Assembly: GCF_003285545.1 (NCBI RefSeq)
Contig: NZ_QLNV01000001.1
Span: forward strand, 310,001 to 374,000
Direction of reading: 5' to 3'
Origin: Sinomicrobium soli
Lineage (GTDB): Bacteria; Bacteroidota; Bacteroidia; Flavobacteriales; Flavobacteriaceae
Length of the DNA stretch: 64,000 nt
In this document: piece after piece, positions 27,522-36,741 of the stretch
Numbering within the stretch: the stretch's first letter is position 1
How the letters are laid out: the number at the start of each line of letters is the position of its first letter
Program-made: the position numbers and the translations under genes
Notes under the pieces: model-generated
Databases searched by the model: none
Seen by the model: only the letters and a program-made list of their open reading frames with translations
What the model was told of the DNA's origin: nothing

Positions 27522-30500
27522 CATCATTGTTTTCATCGGGGGTACCGTGTAATTTTTCGTGTATTGTCTGAAACATATAGGCCAGGGCCGGAATGACAAG
27601 CACCCCGAGACACACTCCGAGGATCATTCCCCCGGCTGCTCCCACACTTACCGATTTATTTCCTTCTGCAGAAGAACCGGTGGTAAACATCAGCGGGATC
27701 AGCCCTGCAATAAATGCCATGGACGTCATGAGAATAGGGCGTATCCGCTGTTCAGAGGCGGAGATGACAGATTCCAGCACAGACAATCCGTTTTTTCTTT
27801 TCTGAACAACAAATTCCACGATCAATATTGCATTTTTCGCCAGTAGCCCTACAAGCATGATAATCCCGACCTGAACGTAAATATTGTTTTCGATACCTGC
27901 CAGGTTAATGGCAAGAAACACCCCGAGCAGTCCGCAGGGCAGGGACAATAAAACCGACCAGGGCAACCAGTAGCTTTCGTACTGGGCCGCCAGTATAAAG
28001 AATACGACCACCAGGCTCAACACAAAGATCATTGCGGTTTCAGAGCCCGATTGTTCTTCTTCAAGGCTTATCCCCGTCCATTCATAGCTGTAGTTTCCCG
28101 GCAGTTTTTCGCGGGCTATTTCTTCAATGGCATTCATCGCATCACCCGTACTGTATCCTTTTGCAGGAGTAGCGTTTACACTGATAGCATTATACAGGTT
28201 ATAACGATTAACTATTTCAGGGCCGAAGGTCTGTTCTACACTGACAAGAGCATTTACCGGCACCATTTCATCCTTGTCATTCTTCACAAAAATGGAATTG
28301 ATAGATTTCGCATTATCCCTGAACTGAAAATCCGATTGCATATATACCCGGTATTGCCTTCCGAAACGGTTAAAATCTCCCGATTGCACCCTTCCGAAGT
28401 AGGTCTGAATGGTACGCATCATATCCTTGACACTAACGCCCATAGATTTGGCTTTCTGATAATCTATATTCAGTTTATACTGGGGGAAGTTGGCATCAAA
28501 AGATGTAAAGGCATTGGCTATTTCAGGCCTCCTGTTAAGTTCAATTACAAATTCATTAGCCGTCTGCCCGAATGTACTGAAGTCTCCCCCGGACCTGTCC
28601 TGCAGAACAAATTCCAGTCCGCTGATATCACCAAAACCCTGAACGGTAGGCCTTGTAAACAGGTTTATACTGGCTTCGTCCACTACCGCCAGCTTTTCGC
28701 TGAGATCCCTGATCACATCGTTGATATCATCTATATCCCCGCGGTGTTTTTTATCTTTCAGACTAATATATCCCATCCCGAAAGAAGGGCTATTGGAAGC
28801 ATCTACCACATTATACCCGGAAACCGTATTCACGCTGCTTACTGCTTCATGCATCCGTATAATGGAATCTGCTTTGGTAAGGGCTTTGGTGGTCCGGTAC
28901 AGCGATGACCCTGCCGGCATGGCCAGTGAGAAAGACAGAAAACTGTCATCTTCGGTAGGGATAAACCCCTTGGGAGTCTGGTAAAACATAAAGCCCGTAC
29001 CTGCCAGAACCAGGACCAGGGCCCCTGCGGTATACCACTTGTGACCTATGGTCCAGCGCACCACATTGATATATTTATGGGTAAACCACGCAAATCCTCT
29101 ATTGAAAAACCCGAACCATTTATCGGTTTTCGCAGATACTTTTTTAATGCTTTCGGAATTTTTGGCCCTCTGGAACAAAGGCCCTCTTTTTCGCTTTCTT
29201 TTCCTGTAAAACAGTACGCTCAATACAGGGCTTAATGTAAGTGCATTCAACGCCGAGATAAGCACGGCAAACACGATCGTATAGGCAAACTGCCTGTAGA
29301 AGATACCCACCGGACCGTCCATAAAACCAACCGGAACAAAAACCGCAATCAAAACGATGGTAATCGATATGATCGGTGTAGTGATTTCCTTCATGGCCGC
29401 TATTGTCGCTTTTTTGGCACTTAACTTCAAACTGTGCATTTTTTCATGAACAGCCTCCACCACAATAATGGCATCGTCCACGACAATCCCTATGGAAAGC
29501 ACCAGGGCAAACATGGTAAGTACATTAATGGAGAAGCCCATCAGCTGAAGAAAAAAGAAGGTTCCTATCAGCGATACCGGAACGGTGATGGCCGGTATTA
29601 AGGTAAATTTGAAGTTCTGCAAAAACACAAGTACCACCACAAAAACCAGGATAAAGGCTTCAAAGATGGTCTTTATCACCTGGTTTATAGACTGATCTAT
29701 CTGATCTTTCACACTATAAGTGATCGCATAGTCAATACCTTCCGGGAAAAGTTTGGAATTTTCCTCCAATACCTTTCTCACCTGTTCGTCTATCTCTCTT
29801 GCATTGGAATCGTTTGTCTGTGAGATATTTATGGTTATCCCCGGGTTACCGTCCACTTTATTATCACTGTTGTAGTTCGAGGCGCCGAATTCTACCCGGG
29901 CTATGTCCCTCAGGTGAAGCAGGGAACCGTCTTCATTGGTCTTAATAACCAGGTCCATATACTCTTCGGGAATATTAAAGCGTCCTCCGTGTTTGAACAC
30001 CGCCTCAAAAGCCTCTTCTGAATTCTCCCCTACTCCGCCCGGAGCCGATTCGAAATTCTGGTCCCTTATCTCGGCAATCACATCCTGTGGGGTCAGGTTG
30101 TACAGGGCCAGCTTTTCCGGGTTCAGCCATACCCGCATGGCATAATCCCGCCCGCGCAGCAGATCTGCACTTGCAACACCGTCTATACGGAGCAATTCCC
30201 TGATCACATTAATCCTGGCATACGCCTGAAGAAAGGTTTCATCATAACTGGAATCCGGACTGTCGCTAAACAGGTTGATCGTCATTATATTCCCGCTCAG
30301 TCTTTTTACTACGGATATTCCCGATTCATTGACTTCGGGGGGAATACGATTACTGACTTTTGAAATCCTGTTCTGGATATTTACCGCGGCCACATCGGGG
30401 TCTGTTCCAGGTTTAAAAAAGACAGAGATGGTCCCGGAACCGGAATTATTGGCGATAGAACGCATATACGTCATGTCTTCAACGCCGTTAATGGCCTCCT

Positions 30501-30696
30501 CCAGCGGCAGGAGAACCGAACTCGCCACGGTTTCGGCATTACCTCCCGGATAAGAAGTGGTAACACTTACACTGGGAGGGGCTATTTCCGGGAAACGGGT
30601 AATGGGCAAATCAATAATACCAACTATTCCGAAAATCACGAGTAACAGCGATATTACGGAAGCTAAGACCGGTCTTTCTATTATTTTCTTTAACAT
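27514..30696 (-). CDS. RND efflux inner membrane pump, HAE1 type
   Basis: 1060 residues. Proton-driven AcrB-like exporter of hydrophobic compounds. Topology as usual: one N-terminal TM helix (residues 10-28), large periplasmic loop, six TM helices, second loop, final helices. The proton-relay Asp pair is in GIVVDDAIIVVEAVHEKM. Periplasmic motifs FFKPGTDPDVAAVNIQNR and RLSGNIMTINLF fit the HAE1 group, and MTSMAFIAGLIPLMFTTG marks the C-terminal TM region. Middle gene of a three-gene operon (adaptor, pump, channel), three bases after the adaptor gene and overlapping the channel gene. Confidence 0.95.
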   Translation of the reverse strand: MLKKIIERPVLASVISLLLVIFGIVGIIDLPITRFPEIAPPSVSVTTSYPGGNAETVASSVLLPLEEAINGVEDMTYMRSIANNSGSGTISVFFKPGTDPDVAAVNIQNRISKVSNRIPPEVNESGISVVKRLSGNIMTINLFSDSPDSSYDETFLQAYARINVIRELLRIDGVASADLLRGRDYAMRVWLNPEKLALYNLTPQDVIAEIRDQNFESAPGGVGENSEEAFEAVFKHGGRFNIPEEYMDLVIKTNEDGSLLHLRDIARVEFGASNYNSDNKVDGNPGITINISQTNDSNAREIDEQVRKVLEENSKLFPEGIDYAITYSVKDQIDQSINQVIKTIFEAFILVFVVVLVFLQNFKFTLIPAITVPVSLIGTFFFLQLMGFSINVLTMFALVLSIGIVVDDAIIVVEAVHEKMHSLKLSAKKATIAAMKEITTPIISITIVLIAVFVPVGFMDGPVGIFYRQFAYTIVFAVLISALNALTLSPVLSVLFYRKRKRKRGPLFQRAKNSESIKKVSAKTDKWFGFFNRGFAWFTHKYINVVRWTIGHKWYTAGALVLVLAGTGFMFYQTPKGFIPTEDDSFLSFSLAMPAGSSLYRTTKALTKADSIIRMHEAVSSVNTVSGYNVVDASNSPSFGMGYISLKDKKHRGDIDDINDVIRDLSEKLAVVDEASINLFTRPTVQGFGDISGLEFVLQDRSGGDFSTFGQTANEFVIELNRRPEIANAFTSFDANFPQYKLNIDYQKAKSMGVSVKDMMRTIQTYFGRVQSGDFNRFGRQYRVYMQSDFQFRDNAKSINSIFVKNDKDEMVPVNALVSVEQTFGPEIVNRYNLYNAISVNATPAKGYSTGDAMNAIEEIAREKLPGNYSYEWTGISLEEEQSGSETAMIFVLSLVVVFFILAAQYESYWLPWSVLLSLPCGLLGVFLAINLAGIENNIYVQVGIIMLVGLLAKNAILIVEFVVQKRKNGLSVLESVISASEQRIRPILMTSMAFIAGLIPLMFTTGSSAEGNKSVSVGAAGGMILGVCLGVLVIPALAYMFQTIHEKLHGTPDENNDDE

Positions 30697-30699
30697 GTC

Positions 30700-31845
30700 T
30701 TAATTTAAGAGAAACTTTCCTTTTTCAATGGGATTAACTTTCATTCCATCCGTAATCTTGTCCAGTCCGGACGTCACCACCCGGTCTCCGGTAGAAAGAT
30801 TTGTCTTTTTGATAATATAATTTTTACCTGATATCCCTTCTATGCCAATCTCTTTTCTCACTGCTTTATTCTGATCGTCCAGCACAAAAACGAAGTTCTT
30901 GTCCTGAATAGTTATCGTAGCTTCCTGCGGTACCAGGATTGCCTCGGGATACTCCTGTTCCAGCATGATTTTCCCCGTACTCCCCGACCGCAGCAGAGCA
31001 TCCGGATTATCAAACTTGGCCCTTAGTGTTATGGTCCCGGTAGACCGGTCTACCTGCCCCACACTGGCGTCAATTCTCCCCGGCCGTTCATACACATCAC
31101 CATCGGCAAGGATCAGTTTAACATTCGGGTTCAGTTTTTTCGAAAGGGTGTCATTCCTGACTTTTTCATAAAAGAGGTAATCCGACTCACTCATGGAAAA
31201 ATAAAAGTACACCTCATGAATATCAGACAAAACGGTCAAAGGCTGGCTATCACCCTTTCCCACCAGGTTCCCGATACGTTTCGGGATCCGTCCGATGTAG
31301 CCGCTTACAGGAGCCTTGATCTCCGTAAACTCCAGGTTGATCTGCATACTTGCCGCTTCGGCCTCTGCACGCGCCAATGAAGACTGGGCCACTTTATAAT
31401 CTGCCTGGGCGGTCTGCATCCTGACTTCAGAGATCACTTCGTTCTCTATCAGGGGGGTCAGCCTGTTCAGTTCTGTCTGGGCTTTCTGTAAACGGGCCTT
31501 TTCCAGTTCCACATTCGCCCTCGCATTTTTCAGGTCTTCCAGATAAGGAAGTTCATTAACCTTAAACAGCTTTTGCCCTTTTTCCACAAAATCACCCTCG
31601 TCCACATAAATCTCTTCCAGTATACCCTCTACCTGCGGGCGTACCTCAACATTCACGATCCCCTCGATATACCCTAAATAATCGGCTGTTTCAGATGCAG
31701 CTTCTTCCTTTAATGTCAACACGGGCAGAGGCACCCCAAGGTCCTCTTCTTCTTTCTCCCTGCAACTGGTCGGTAATAACACTAAAAGCAATGCAAATCC
31801 TAAAAAAAATCCTTTGTGAAGTAAATCCGTTTGTTTCTTTTTCAT
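30700..31845 (-). CDS. RND efflux periplasmic adaptor lipoprotein
   Basis: 381 residues. Membrane fusion protein linking the inner pump with the outer channel. Lipoprotein signal ending in LLPTSC; biotinyl-lipoyl-like halves at VRPQVEGILEEIYVDEGDFV and KAPVSGYIGRIPKRIGNLV; between them an alpha hairpin of about 75 residues with heptad pattern; then beta-barrel and membrane-proximal domains (GSTGKIMLEQEYPEAILVPQEA). First gene of the operon with the pump and channel. No local regulator gene is present in the window, so its inducer is unknown. Confidence 0.93.
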   Translation of the reverse strand: MKKKQTDLLHKGFFLGFALLLVLLPTSCREKEEEDLGVPLPVLTLKEEAASETADYLGYIEGIVNVEVRPQVEGILEEIYVDEGDFVEKGQKLFKVNELPYLEDLKNARANVELEKARLQKAQTELNRLTPLIENEVISEVRMQTAQADYKVAQSSLARAEAEAASMQINLEFTEIKAPVSGYIGRIPKRIGNLVGKGDSQPLTVLSDIHEVYFYFSMSESDYLFYEKVRNDTLSKKLNPNVKLILADGDVYERPGRIDASVGQVDRSTGTITLRAKFDNPDALLRSGSTGKIMLEQEYPEAILVPQEATITIQDKNFVFVLDDQNKAVRKEIGIEGISGKNYIIKKTNLSTGDRVVTSGLDKITDGMKVNPIEKGKFLLN

Positions 31846-32280
31846 CTTGTATAAGACAATTTATAAAAACTGTTATGTGTCAATATAAGTGCCAGACTTG
31901 TCTTCCGGCAATACAGCTCACAATATACTGATAAATAAACCATTAAAAAAAGCACTTTTACGCATAAAAAAGACCGGTGTGTAAAACATGTAGACGCAGA
32001 CCCCTTAAAGTGTGTAAATTTTACCCATTTTTCCCCTGGAGAAAATCGACGAGAAACCGTAATAATTACAGAAAACTGTAAATTTTACCACTGTTAAAAG
32101 GAAATCAGACCGGAGTTCCGGGCAGTAATTTCAGGACAGGTATGAGACCAAACTCTATCTTTTCAGTCTCAAGGCAGGAGTACCCCCCTGGAACCCGTCT
32201 TGAATTCCGGGGCTTATTTGGTGAATAAAAAGTGTATTTCCGGAATTTCATTTTTTTTCAGACAAACAACGGATTACCCC
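31846..32280. other. Intergenic region between the efflux operon and the tRNA genes
   Basis: 435 bases upstream of the efflux operon (promoter side). A+T rich with several TATATTG-like boxes on the minus strand but no exact promoter match. No ORF, RNA gene or repeat was recognised. Confidence 0.4.
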
Positions 32281-32325
32281 AAAATAAAAACAGGAAAAGC
32301 GATCATTTTAATCCCTTTTCCTGTT
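32281..32325 (-). terminator. Terminator after tRNA-Arg
   Basis: AACAGGAAAAG pairs perfectly with CTTTTCCTGTT (11 pairs); on the minus strand a T-rich tail follows. It lies four bases past the 3' end of the tRNA. Confidence 0.8.
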
Positions 32326-32328
32326 ACG

Positions 32329-32400
32329 TAGCCTCGCCAAGAATCGAACTTGGATCTAAAGTTTAGGAAACTTCTATTCTATCCGTTGAACTACGAGGCC
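32329..32400 (-). tRNA. tRNA-Arg (CCT)
   Basis: 72 bases on the minus strand. Acceptor stem GGCCTCG/CGAGGCT with discriminator A; anticodon stem GAAGT/ACTTT around loop TTCCTAA gives anticodon CCT, which reads AGG; T arm CCAAGTTCGATTCTTGG is regular. CCA is not encoded. Confidence 0.93.
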
Positions 32401-32445
32401 TTTTCCATTATCTCTGCAAATTACCGATAAAGGAACATTAAAACC

Positions 32446-32472
32446 AAAAAAGCAACCTGTAGTTGCTTTTCT
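32446..32472 (-). terminator. Terminator after first tRNA-Asn
   Basis: AAAAGCAAC pairs with GTTGCTTTT around loop CTGTA, with T-rich sequence on the minus strand; six bases past the tRNA 3' end. Confidence 0.75.
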
Positions 32473-32476
32473 TCTG

Positions 32477-32550
32477 CTCCCCCTCTTGGGCTCGAACCAA
32501 GGACCCTCTGATTAACAGTCAGATGCTCTAACCAACTGAGCTAAGGAGGA
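32477..32550 (-). tRNA. tRNA-Asn (GTT), copy 1
   Basis: 74 bases. Acceptor TCCTCCT/AGGGGGA with discriminator G; anticodon stem TCTGA/TCAGA with loop CTGTTAA gives GTT; T arm CTTGGTTCGAGCCCAAG. Identical to the copy at 32708-32781, 231 bases away. Confidence 0.95.
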
Positions 32551-32567
32551 ATTTATTCTATTCCCTA

Positions 32568-32660
32568 CTCCCGCTTAGCCCGATCCAAAGACCCTCCCGA
32601 CGAAAAGTCGGGATGCTCCCTGCCTGCCGGCAGGCAGGTAACCAACTGAGCTAAGGAGAA
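32568..32660 (-). pseudogene. tRNA-Asn-like pseudogene with inserted palindromes, copy 1
   Basis: Aligns with the neighbouring tRNA-Asn in the D arm (TTAGCTCAGTTGGTTA), the GAGCAT and GGGTC segments that border the anticodon arm, and a decayed T arm. The anticodon arm is replaced by CCCGA-CTTTTCG-TCGGG (32596-32612), and a perfect 20-base palindrome made of CCTGCCTGCC and its complement (32619-32638) is inserted in the D loop. The T loop is GATCGGG, no longer able to form a normal T arm, so it is unlikely to be a working tRNA. Confidence 0.75.
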
Positions 32661-32707
32661 ATAGTATTCCATAATCTTAAAAGAACCTGCGTTAAAAAAG
32701 CTTTTTG

Positions 32708-32781
32708 CTCCCCCTCTTGGGCTCGAACCAAGGACCCTCTGATTAACAGTCAGATGCTCTAACCAACTGAGCTAAGGAGGA
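32708..32781 (-). tRNA. tRNA-Asn (GTT), copy 2
   Basis: 74 bases, identical to copy 1 in all arms; acceptor TCCTCCT/AGGGGGA, anticodon GTT. The tRNA plus the pseudogene beside it form a 231-base unit that is repeated in tandem. Confidence 0.95.
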
Positions 32782-32797
32782 ATTTATTCTATTCCCT

Positions 32798-32889
32798 ACT
32801 CCCCCCCTTAGCCCGATCCAAGGACCCTCCCGACGAAAAGTCGGGATGCTCCCTGCCTGCCGGCAGGTAACCAACTGAGCTAAGGAGGA
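32798..32889 (-). pseudogene. tRNA-Asn-like pseudogene with inserted palindromes, copy 2
   Basis: Second copy of the element at 32568-32660. The CCCGA/TCGGG hairpin is at 32829-32845 and the D-loop palindrome is shorter (CCTGCCGGCAGG at 32856-32867), having lost one CAGG unit, and the run of C at 32802 is longer. The D arm is intact, the T arm decayed. Confidence 0.72.
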
Positions 32890-32904
32890 ATAGTATGTCG
32901 TTTC

Positions 32905-32962
32905 CTGAGAACGTCCCGCCCGGGACCCCCGATACTCCGGGATGCTCCTGTTCAGGCGGGTG
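32905..32962 (-). repeat. Third tRNA-derived palindromic remnant
   Basis: Same order of parts as in the two pseudogenes but more decayed: CCCG/CGGG hairpin (32928-32941), the GATGCTC link, and the short palindrome CCTGTTCAGG (32947-32956); also GTCCCG-CC-CGGGAC at 32913-32926. No D arm remains. Confidence 0.5.
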
Positions 32963-33023
32963 CAAATATATATATTATTTTTATTTTTCACACCAAATAA
33001 AAACAGATTTTTCCCCTGGAATT

Positions 33024-34379
33024 TTACTTGAACAGAGCCCGGTAAATATCATTCCCGTTGGCAAACAATACCAGGGCCAGCAGGATAAAGAAACCGGCCA
33101 TCTGGGCGTATTCCATGAATTTGTCACTGGGTTTTCTGCCGGACACCATTTCGTATAACAGGAACATTACATGTCCCCCGTCGAGTGCGGGAATGGGCAG
33201 GAGGTTGAGCACTCCCAGCATGATAGACAGGATGGCGGTGATCTCCCAGAAAGCCTGCCAGCTCCAGGTTTGCGGAAAGAGGTCGAAGATGGCCTTAAAA
33301 CCACCTACCCCCTTGTATGCCCCGGTTTCGGGATTAAAGATCATCTTGAGCTGCTTGCCGTAACTCACTACCCTGTCCTTTCCCCGTTTCAGTCCTTCAG
33401 GTATGGATTCCACAAAACTGTATTGCTCCCTGCTCACCTCATATATCCCGAGCCTCTCGATATTCGAAAGTCCGAGTCCGGGTGCATAGGACACGCCCAT
33501 TTTCCCGGCATCCGAAACCGTGATCTCCACGGGTACCTCTTTATCGTCCCGTTCCACTACCGCAGATACGGTCTGCCCTTTGAGCTCTCCTATCCGTGCG
33601 ATCACCTGGTCGGCATACTTCGTCTCCCGGCCGTCAAGGCTCACCAGTATATCCCTTGCCTGCAGCACACCGGCATTGGGCGAGTCTTCCTCCGTACCCA
33701 TTATTACAAAAGGAATACGTACATCGATCACGGAAGTACCCTCCCCGGCCTCCCTGCTCTTCATCAGGCGGTCGATAAAATCCACGGGCATGTCTATGGT
33801 CTGCAGCTTTCCGTCCCGTTCCACCGTAACCTCCCTGCTTAACAGCAAGGCTTCCATAGAACCGTAGAAACTTTCCACCGGTTTTCCGTCTATGGAAACC
33901 AGTTTGTCCCCGGTGCGGAACCCGGCTTCGAGCGAAGCGCTGTTGGTGACCCATATCCCGTCTTTGATATCGCTGTTTTTGATATAACGGTCGCCATAAG
34001 CATAGGCAATCCCGATATAGATCAGGAAGGCCAGGATAAAGTTTACCGTAACCCCGCCCAACATGATGATCAGTCGCTGCCAGGCCGGTTTGGACCTGAA
34101 TTCCCAAGGTTGTGCCGGTTGCTCCATCTGCTCCTTGTCCATGCTTTCGTCTATCATCCCGGATATCTTCACGTATCCTCCCAGGGGCAGCCATCCTATC
34201 CCGTAAACGGTATCTCCTATCTTCTTTTTAAACAGGGCAAACTTTACGTCAAAAAACAGGAAGAACTTCTCCACCCTGGTCCCAAACAGCCTTGCGGGAA
34301 TAAAATGCCCGAACTCGTGCAGAACGATCAGCAGTGAAAGGCTTAACAAAAATTGGCTCAACTTGATAACTATATCCAT
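33024..34379 (-). CDS. rseP: Site-2 protease RseP (M50 family)
   Basis: 451 residues. Intramembrane zinc protease that cuts membrane-bound anti-sigma factors and other single-pass proteins after a first cleavage. The zinc motif HEFGH is at residues 21-25 in the first TM helix and the third ligand motif LDGGH lies near the C-terminus in a TM helix. Two PDZ-like parts lie between (around GFRTGDKLVSIDGKPVESF and NAGVLQARDILVSLDGRE). It could process FecR-type anti-sigma factors such as the one encoded at 49-50 kb, which is inference from the family. Single gene. Confidence 0.94.
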   Translation of the reverse strand: MDIVIKLSQFLLSLSLLIVLHEFGHFIPARLFGTRVEKFFLFFDVKFALFKKKIGDTVYGIGWLPLGGYVKISGMIDESMDKEQMEQPAQPWEFRSKPAWQRLIIMLGGVTVNFILAFLIYIGIAYAYGDRYIKNSDIKDGIWVTNSASLEAGFRTGDKLVSIDGKPVESFYGSMEALLLSREVTVERDGKLQTIDMPVDFIDRLMKSREAGEGTSVIDVRIPFVIMGTEEDSPNAGVLQARDILVSLDGRETKYADQVIARIGELKGQTVSAVVERDDKEVPVEITVSDAGKMGVSYAPGLGLSNIERLGIYEVSREQYSFVESIPEGLKRGKDRVVSYGKQLKMIFNPETGAYKGVGGFKAIFDLFPQTWSWQAFWEITAILSIMLGVLNLLPIPALDGGHVMFLLYEMVSGRKPSDKFMEYAQMAGFFILLALVLFANGNDIYRALFK

Positions 34380-34426
34380 CTTACTTTATTAGTCGCAACT
34401 TGTATTATTATATTGTCCGAAACGCA

Positions 34427-34434
34427 CAAAAGTA
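34427..34434 (-). promoter_or_regulatory. Bacteroidota -7 element for rseP
   Basis: TACTTTTG on the minus strand, an exact TAnnTTTG match 48 bases before the ATG. No clear TTTG at -33. Confidence 0.45.
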
Positions 34435-34593
34435 ATCTTTTCGTTTTATTTAATAAAACTTATCTCTTCAACCACAATGCTTTTAAGAATGTTTTAGGAG
34501 GCTACACCCTGCTTTTGTTCTCCTCATAACACGCGGGTATCATTTCCTTAATTTATTTCATAACTTTACCCTCAAAATTTCACATCCGTTTTT

Positions 34594-35418
34594 ATGGAAC
34601 AATATCACCGGCTCCTCCGGCATATCATGGAAAACGGCACGGACAAGCAGGACCGTACCGGAACGGGTACCAGAAGTGTTTTCGGGTACCAGATGCGTTT
34701 TGATCTCAGCGAGGGATTCCCCCTGGTCACCACCAAAAAACTGCACCTGAAATCCATCATATACGAATTGCTGTGGTTCCTGAAAGGAGACACCAACATA
34801 AAATACCTGCAGGAAAACGGCGTCAGGATATGGAACGAATGGGCTGATGAAAACGGCGACCTCGGCCCGGTATACGGCCGGCAGTGGCGCAACTGGAACG
34901 GCGAGGGTATCGACCAGATATCGGAAGTCATCGCGACCCTGAAAAAGAACCCAGACAGCCGCAGGATGCTCGTATCGGCGTGGAACCCGGGCGTAATGCC
35001 GGATACCTCCGTGTCGTTTTCCGAAAATGTAGCCAACGGGAAAGCCGCCCTGCCGCCCTGTCATGCCTTCTTCCAGTTTTATGTGGCCGACGGAAAACTG
35101 TCGTGCCAGCTATACCAGCGCAGTGCCGATGTCTTTCTGGGGGTTCCCTTTAACATCGCCTCCTATGCCCTTTTTACCATGATGATGGCGCAGGCCTGCG
35201 GATATGAGGCAGGAGACTTTATACACACCTTCGGCGATGTGCACATCTATAAAAACCATACGGAACAGGTAATGCTGCAACTGGGCAGAAGCCCCAGGCC
35301 ATTACCACAGATGATCCTCAACCCGGAGGTAAAGAATATCTTTGACTTCACATTCGAGGATTTTACCCTTACCGGTTACGATCCCCATCCTCATATCAAG
35401 GGTGCGGTCGCCATATAG
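34594..35418 (+). CDS. thyA: Thymidylate synthase
   Basis: 274 residues. Converts dUMP to dTMP with methylenetetrahydrofolate. The nucleophile is Cys156 in the [11 protein letters not shown] block; [36 protein letters not shown] and [11 protein letters not shown] complete the family pattern, and the C-terminal GAVAI closes the active site. About ten residues longer than the Escherichia coli enzyme because of an insertion just before the active-site Cys (SFSENVANG), known in Bacteroidota ThyA. No folA follows; the next gene converges with three bases between stops. Confidence 0.97.
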   Translation: MEQYHRLLRHIMENGTDKQDRTGTGTRSVFGYQMRFDLSEGFPLVTTKKLHLKSIIYELLWFLKGDTNIKYLQENGVRIWNEWADENGDLGPVYGRQWRNWNGEGIDQISEVIATLKKNPDSRRMLVSAWNPGVMPDTSVSFSENVANGKAALPPCHAFFQFYVADGKLSCQLYQRSADVFLGVPFNIASYALFTMMMAQACGYEAGDFIHTFGDVHIYKNHTEQVMLQLGRSPRPLPQMILNPEVKNIFDFTFEDFTLTGYDPHPHIKGAVAI

Positions 35419-35421
35419 TTA

Positions 35422-36729
35422 TTAAAGAGACAGGCTCCCGGAGATCGCTTTCAGGGCAATTTCCGACAGCTTTGCCTGTAACCGGGCCTCACTGTGACGC
35501 AGTTGTGCATTGATATAATTGAGCTGGGCCGTCCGGAATTCTATGGTGGGTATGGTACCTATCCTGTACTTCTCCATGGTGATCTCCAGGTTTTCCCGGG
35601 CTATGGTTTCATTGCGGTATTCCAGCTGTATGAGCCCGAGATTGGTCTGATAGGTCTGGTAGGCCGTTCCCAACTGTGCCAGCAGGGCTCTTTCCTTCTG
35701 TTCAATCATCAGCTTGCTTTGGTCTATGGCTATTTTCGCTATCTTTTCGTTCCGGTTCTGGTTAAAGCCGTCAAAAACATTCAGCCGGACCCCCAAACCG
35801 TAGTTCAGGCCATGCGCCGAAGAGTTACGGGTAAACCCGAGGCTGGATTCCGACTCACTGAAATTATACCCTGCCGTAGCCACTATCGAGGGATACCTCA
35901 TGGCTTTTACCTCCCTGAGTTCGAGCTCTGCGATCTGTTTACCGATCACTTCGGCCAGCAGTTCGGGATTGCGTTCGCGGGCCAGCAGTTCCAGTTCGGG
36001 CAGGAACAGCTCCTTGTCTACCTCGATCTCACCGACCACCTCAAACCCGGTAGCCGTGTCGCGCCCCAACAATTCGTTCAGCCTTATCTTGGTGGTGTTG
36101 TACAGGGCTTTCTGCTTCAGCTTCTGGGTCTGGTCGGCATTAAAATCCACCCTGGCATTGAGCAGTTCCAGTTTAGAGGCCTTCCCTATGGTAAAGCGGT
36201 TATTGGCCAGTTCCACCCTTTGTTCCGAGATCACCAGGGTACTGTCGAGCGCTGTGAGCTGTTGCTGCTGTTTTACGATGTCGTAATAGGTAATAAGCAC
36301 CTCACTGATATTGTTCAGTACCGCCGTTTTCAGTTCGGCATCACCTAATTTCTCCATCTCCTTCAGCTTGTCGTAGCGGGCAAACATGGCCAATCCGTCA
36401 AAAATGGTCCAGTCGAGGGCCACCCCATAGGTCAGGTTGTTGTTTTTGGCATCGGACGACGATTGCTCGGTACCGTCAGAACGCAGCTGTTCCAGGTCCT
36501 GTATGCTGTTGTTCTTATTGAGCACCAGGTCTACCCCGGGCAGCATTCCCGCCATCCCGGCACTCACTCCCAGCTGGTCGGCCTTATAAGCATTGTCGGC
36601 AAGGCGGATATCGTAATTATTCTCCAGGGCTATGGTAAGCGCATCCTGCGGGGTCAGCACTTCCTGGGCGCCTGCCGGTAACAACAGCATCCCGCATATT
36701 GCGTATATACATAAAACAGTTTTCTGCAT
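35422..36729 (-). CDS. TolC family outer membrane efflux protein
   Basis: 435 residues with a cleavable signal peptide (hydrophobic residues 3-19, ending before QEVLTP), not a lipoprotein, unlike the NodT-type channel at 26 kb. Two OEP repeats with long heptad helices (EQRVELANNRFTIGKASKLE and NLEITMEKYRIGTIPTIEFR). The opening block LTPQDALTIALENNYDIRLA is the standard TolC start. Third gene of the second efflux operon, 12 bases after the pump gene. Confidence 0.92.
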   Translation of the reverse strand: MQKTVLCIYAICGMLLLPAGAQEVLTPQDALTIALENNYDIRLADNAYKADQLGVSAGMAGMLPGVDLVLNKNNSIQDLEQLRSDGTEQSSSDAKNNNLTYGVALDWTIFDGLAMFARYDKLKEMEKLGDAELKTAVLNNISEVLITYYDIVKQQQQLTALDSTLVISEQRVELANNRFTIGKASKLELLNARVDFNADQTQKLKQKALYNTTKIRLNELLGRDTATGFEVVGEIEVDKELFLPELELLARERNPELLAEVIGKQIAELELREVKAMRYPSIVATAGYNFSESESSLGFTRNSSAHGLNYGLGVRLNVFDGFNQNRNEKIAKIAIDQSKLMIEQKERALLAQLGTAYQTYQTNLGLIQLEYRNETIARENLEITMEKYRIGTIPTIEFRTAQLNYINAQLRHSEARLQAKLSEIALKAISGSLSL

Positions 36730-36741
36730 GGCATTATTTTT

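Noticed and set aside
32568-32889. The tRNA-like copies as real tRNA-Lys (loop CTTTTCG)
   Set aside because: The T arm does not form, the D loop has a 16-20 base insertion and position 37 of the loop would be C.
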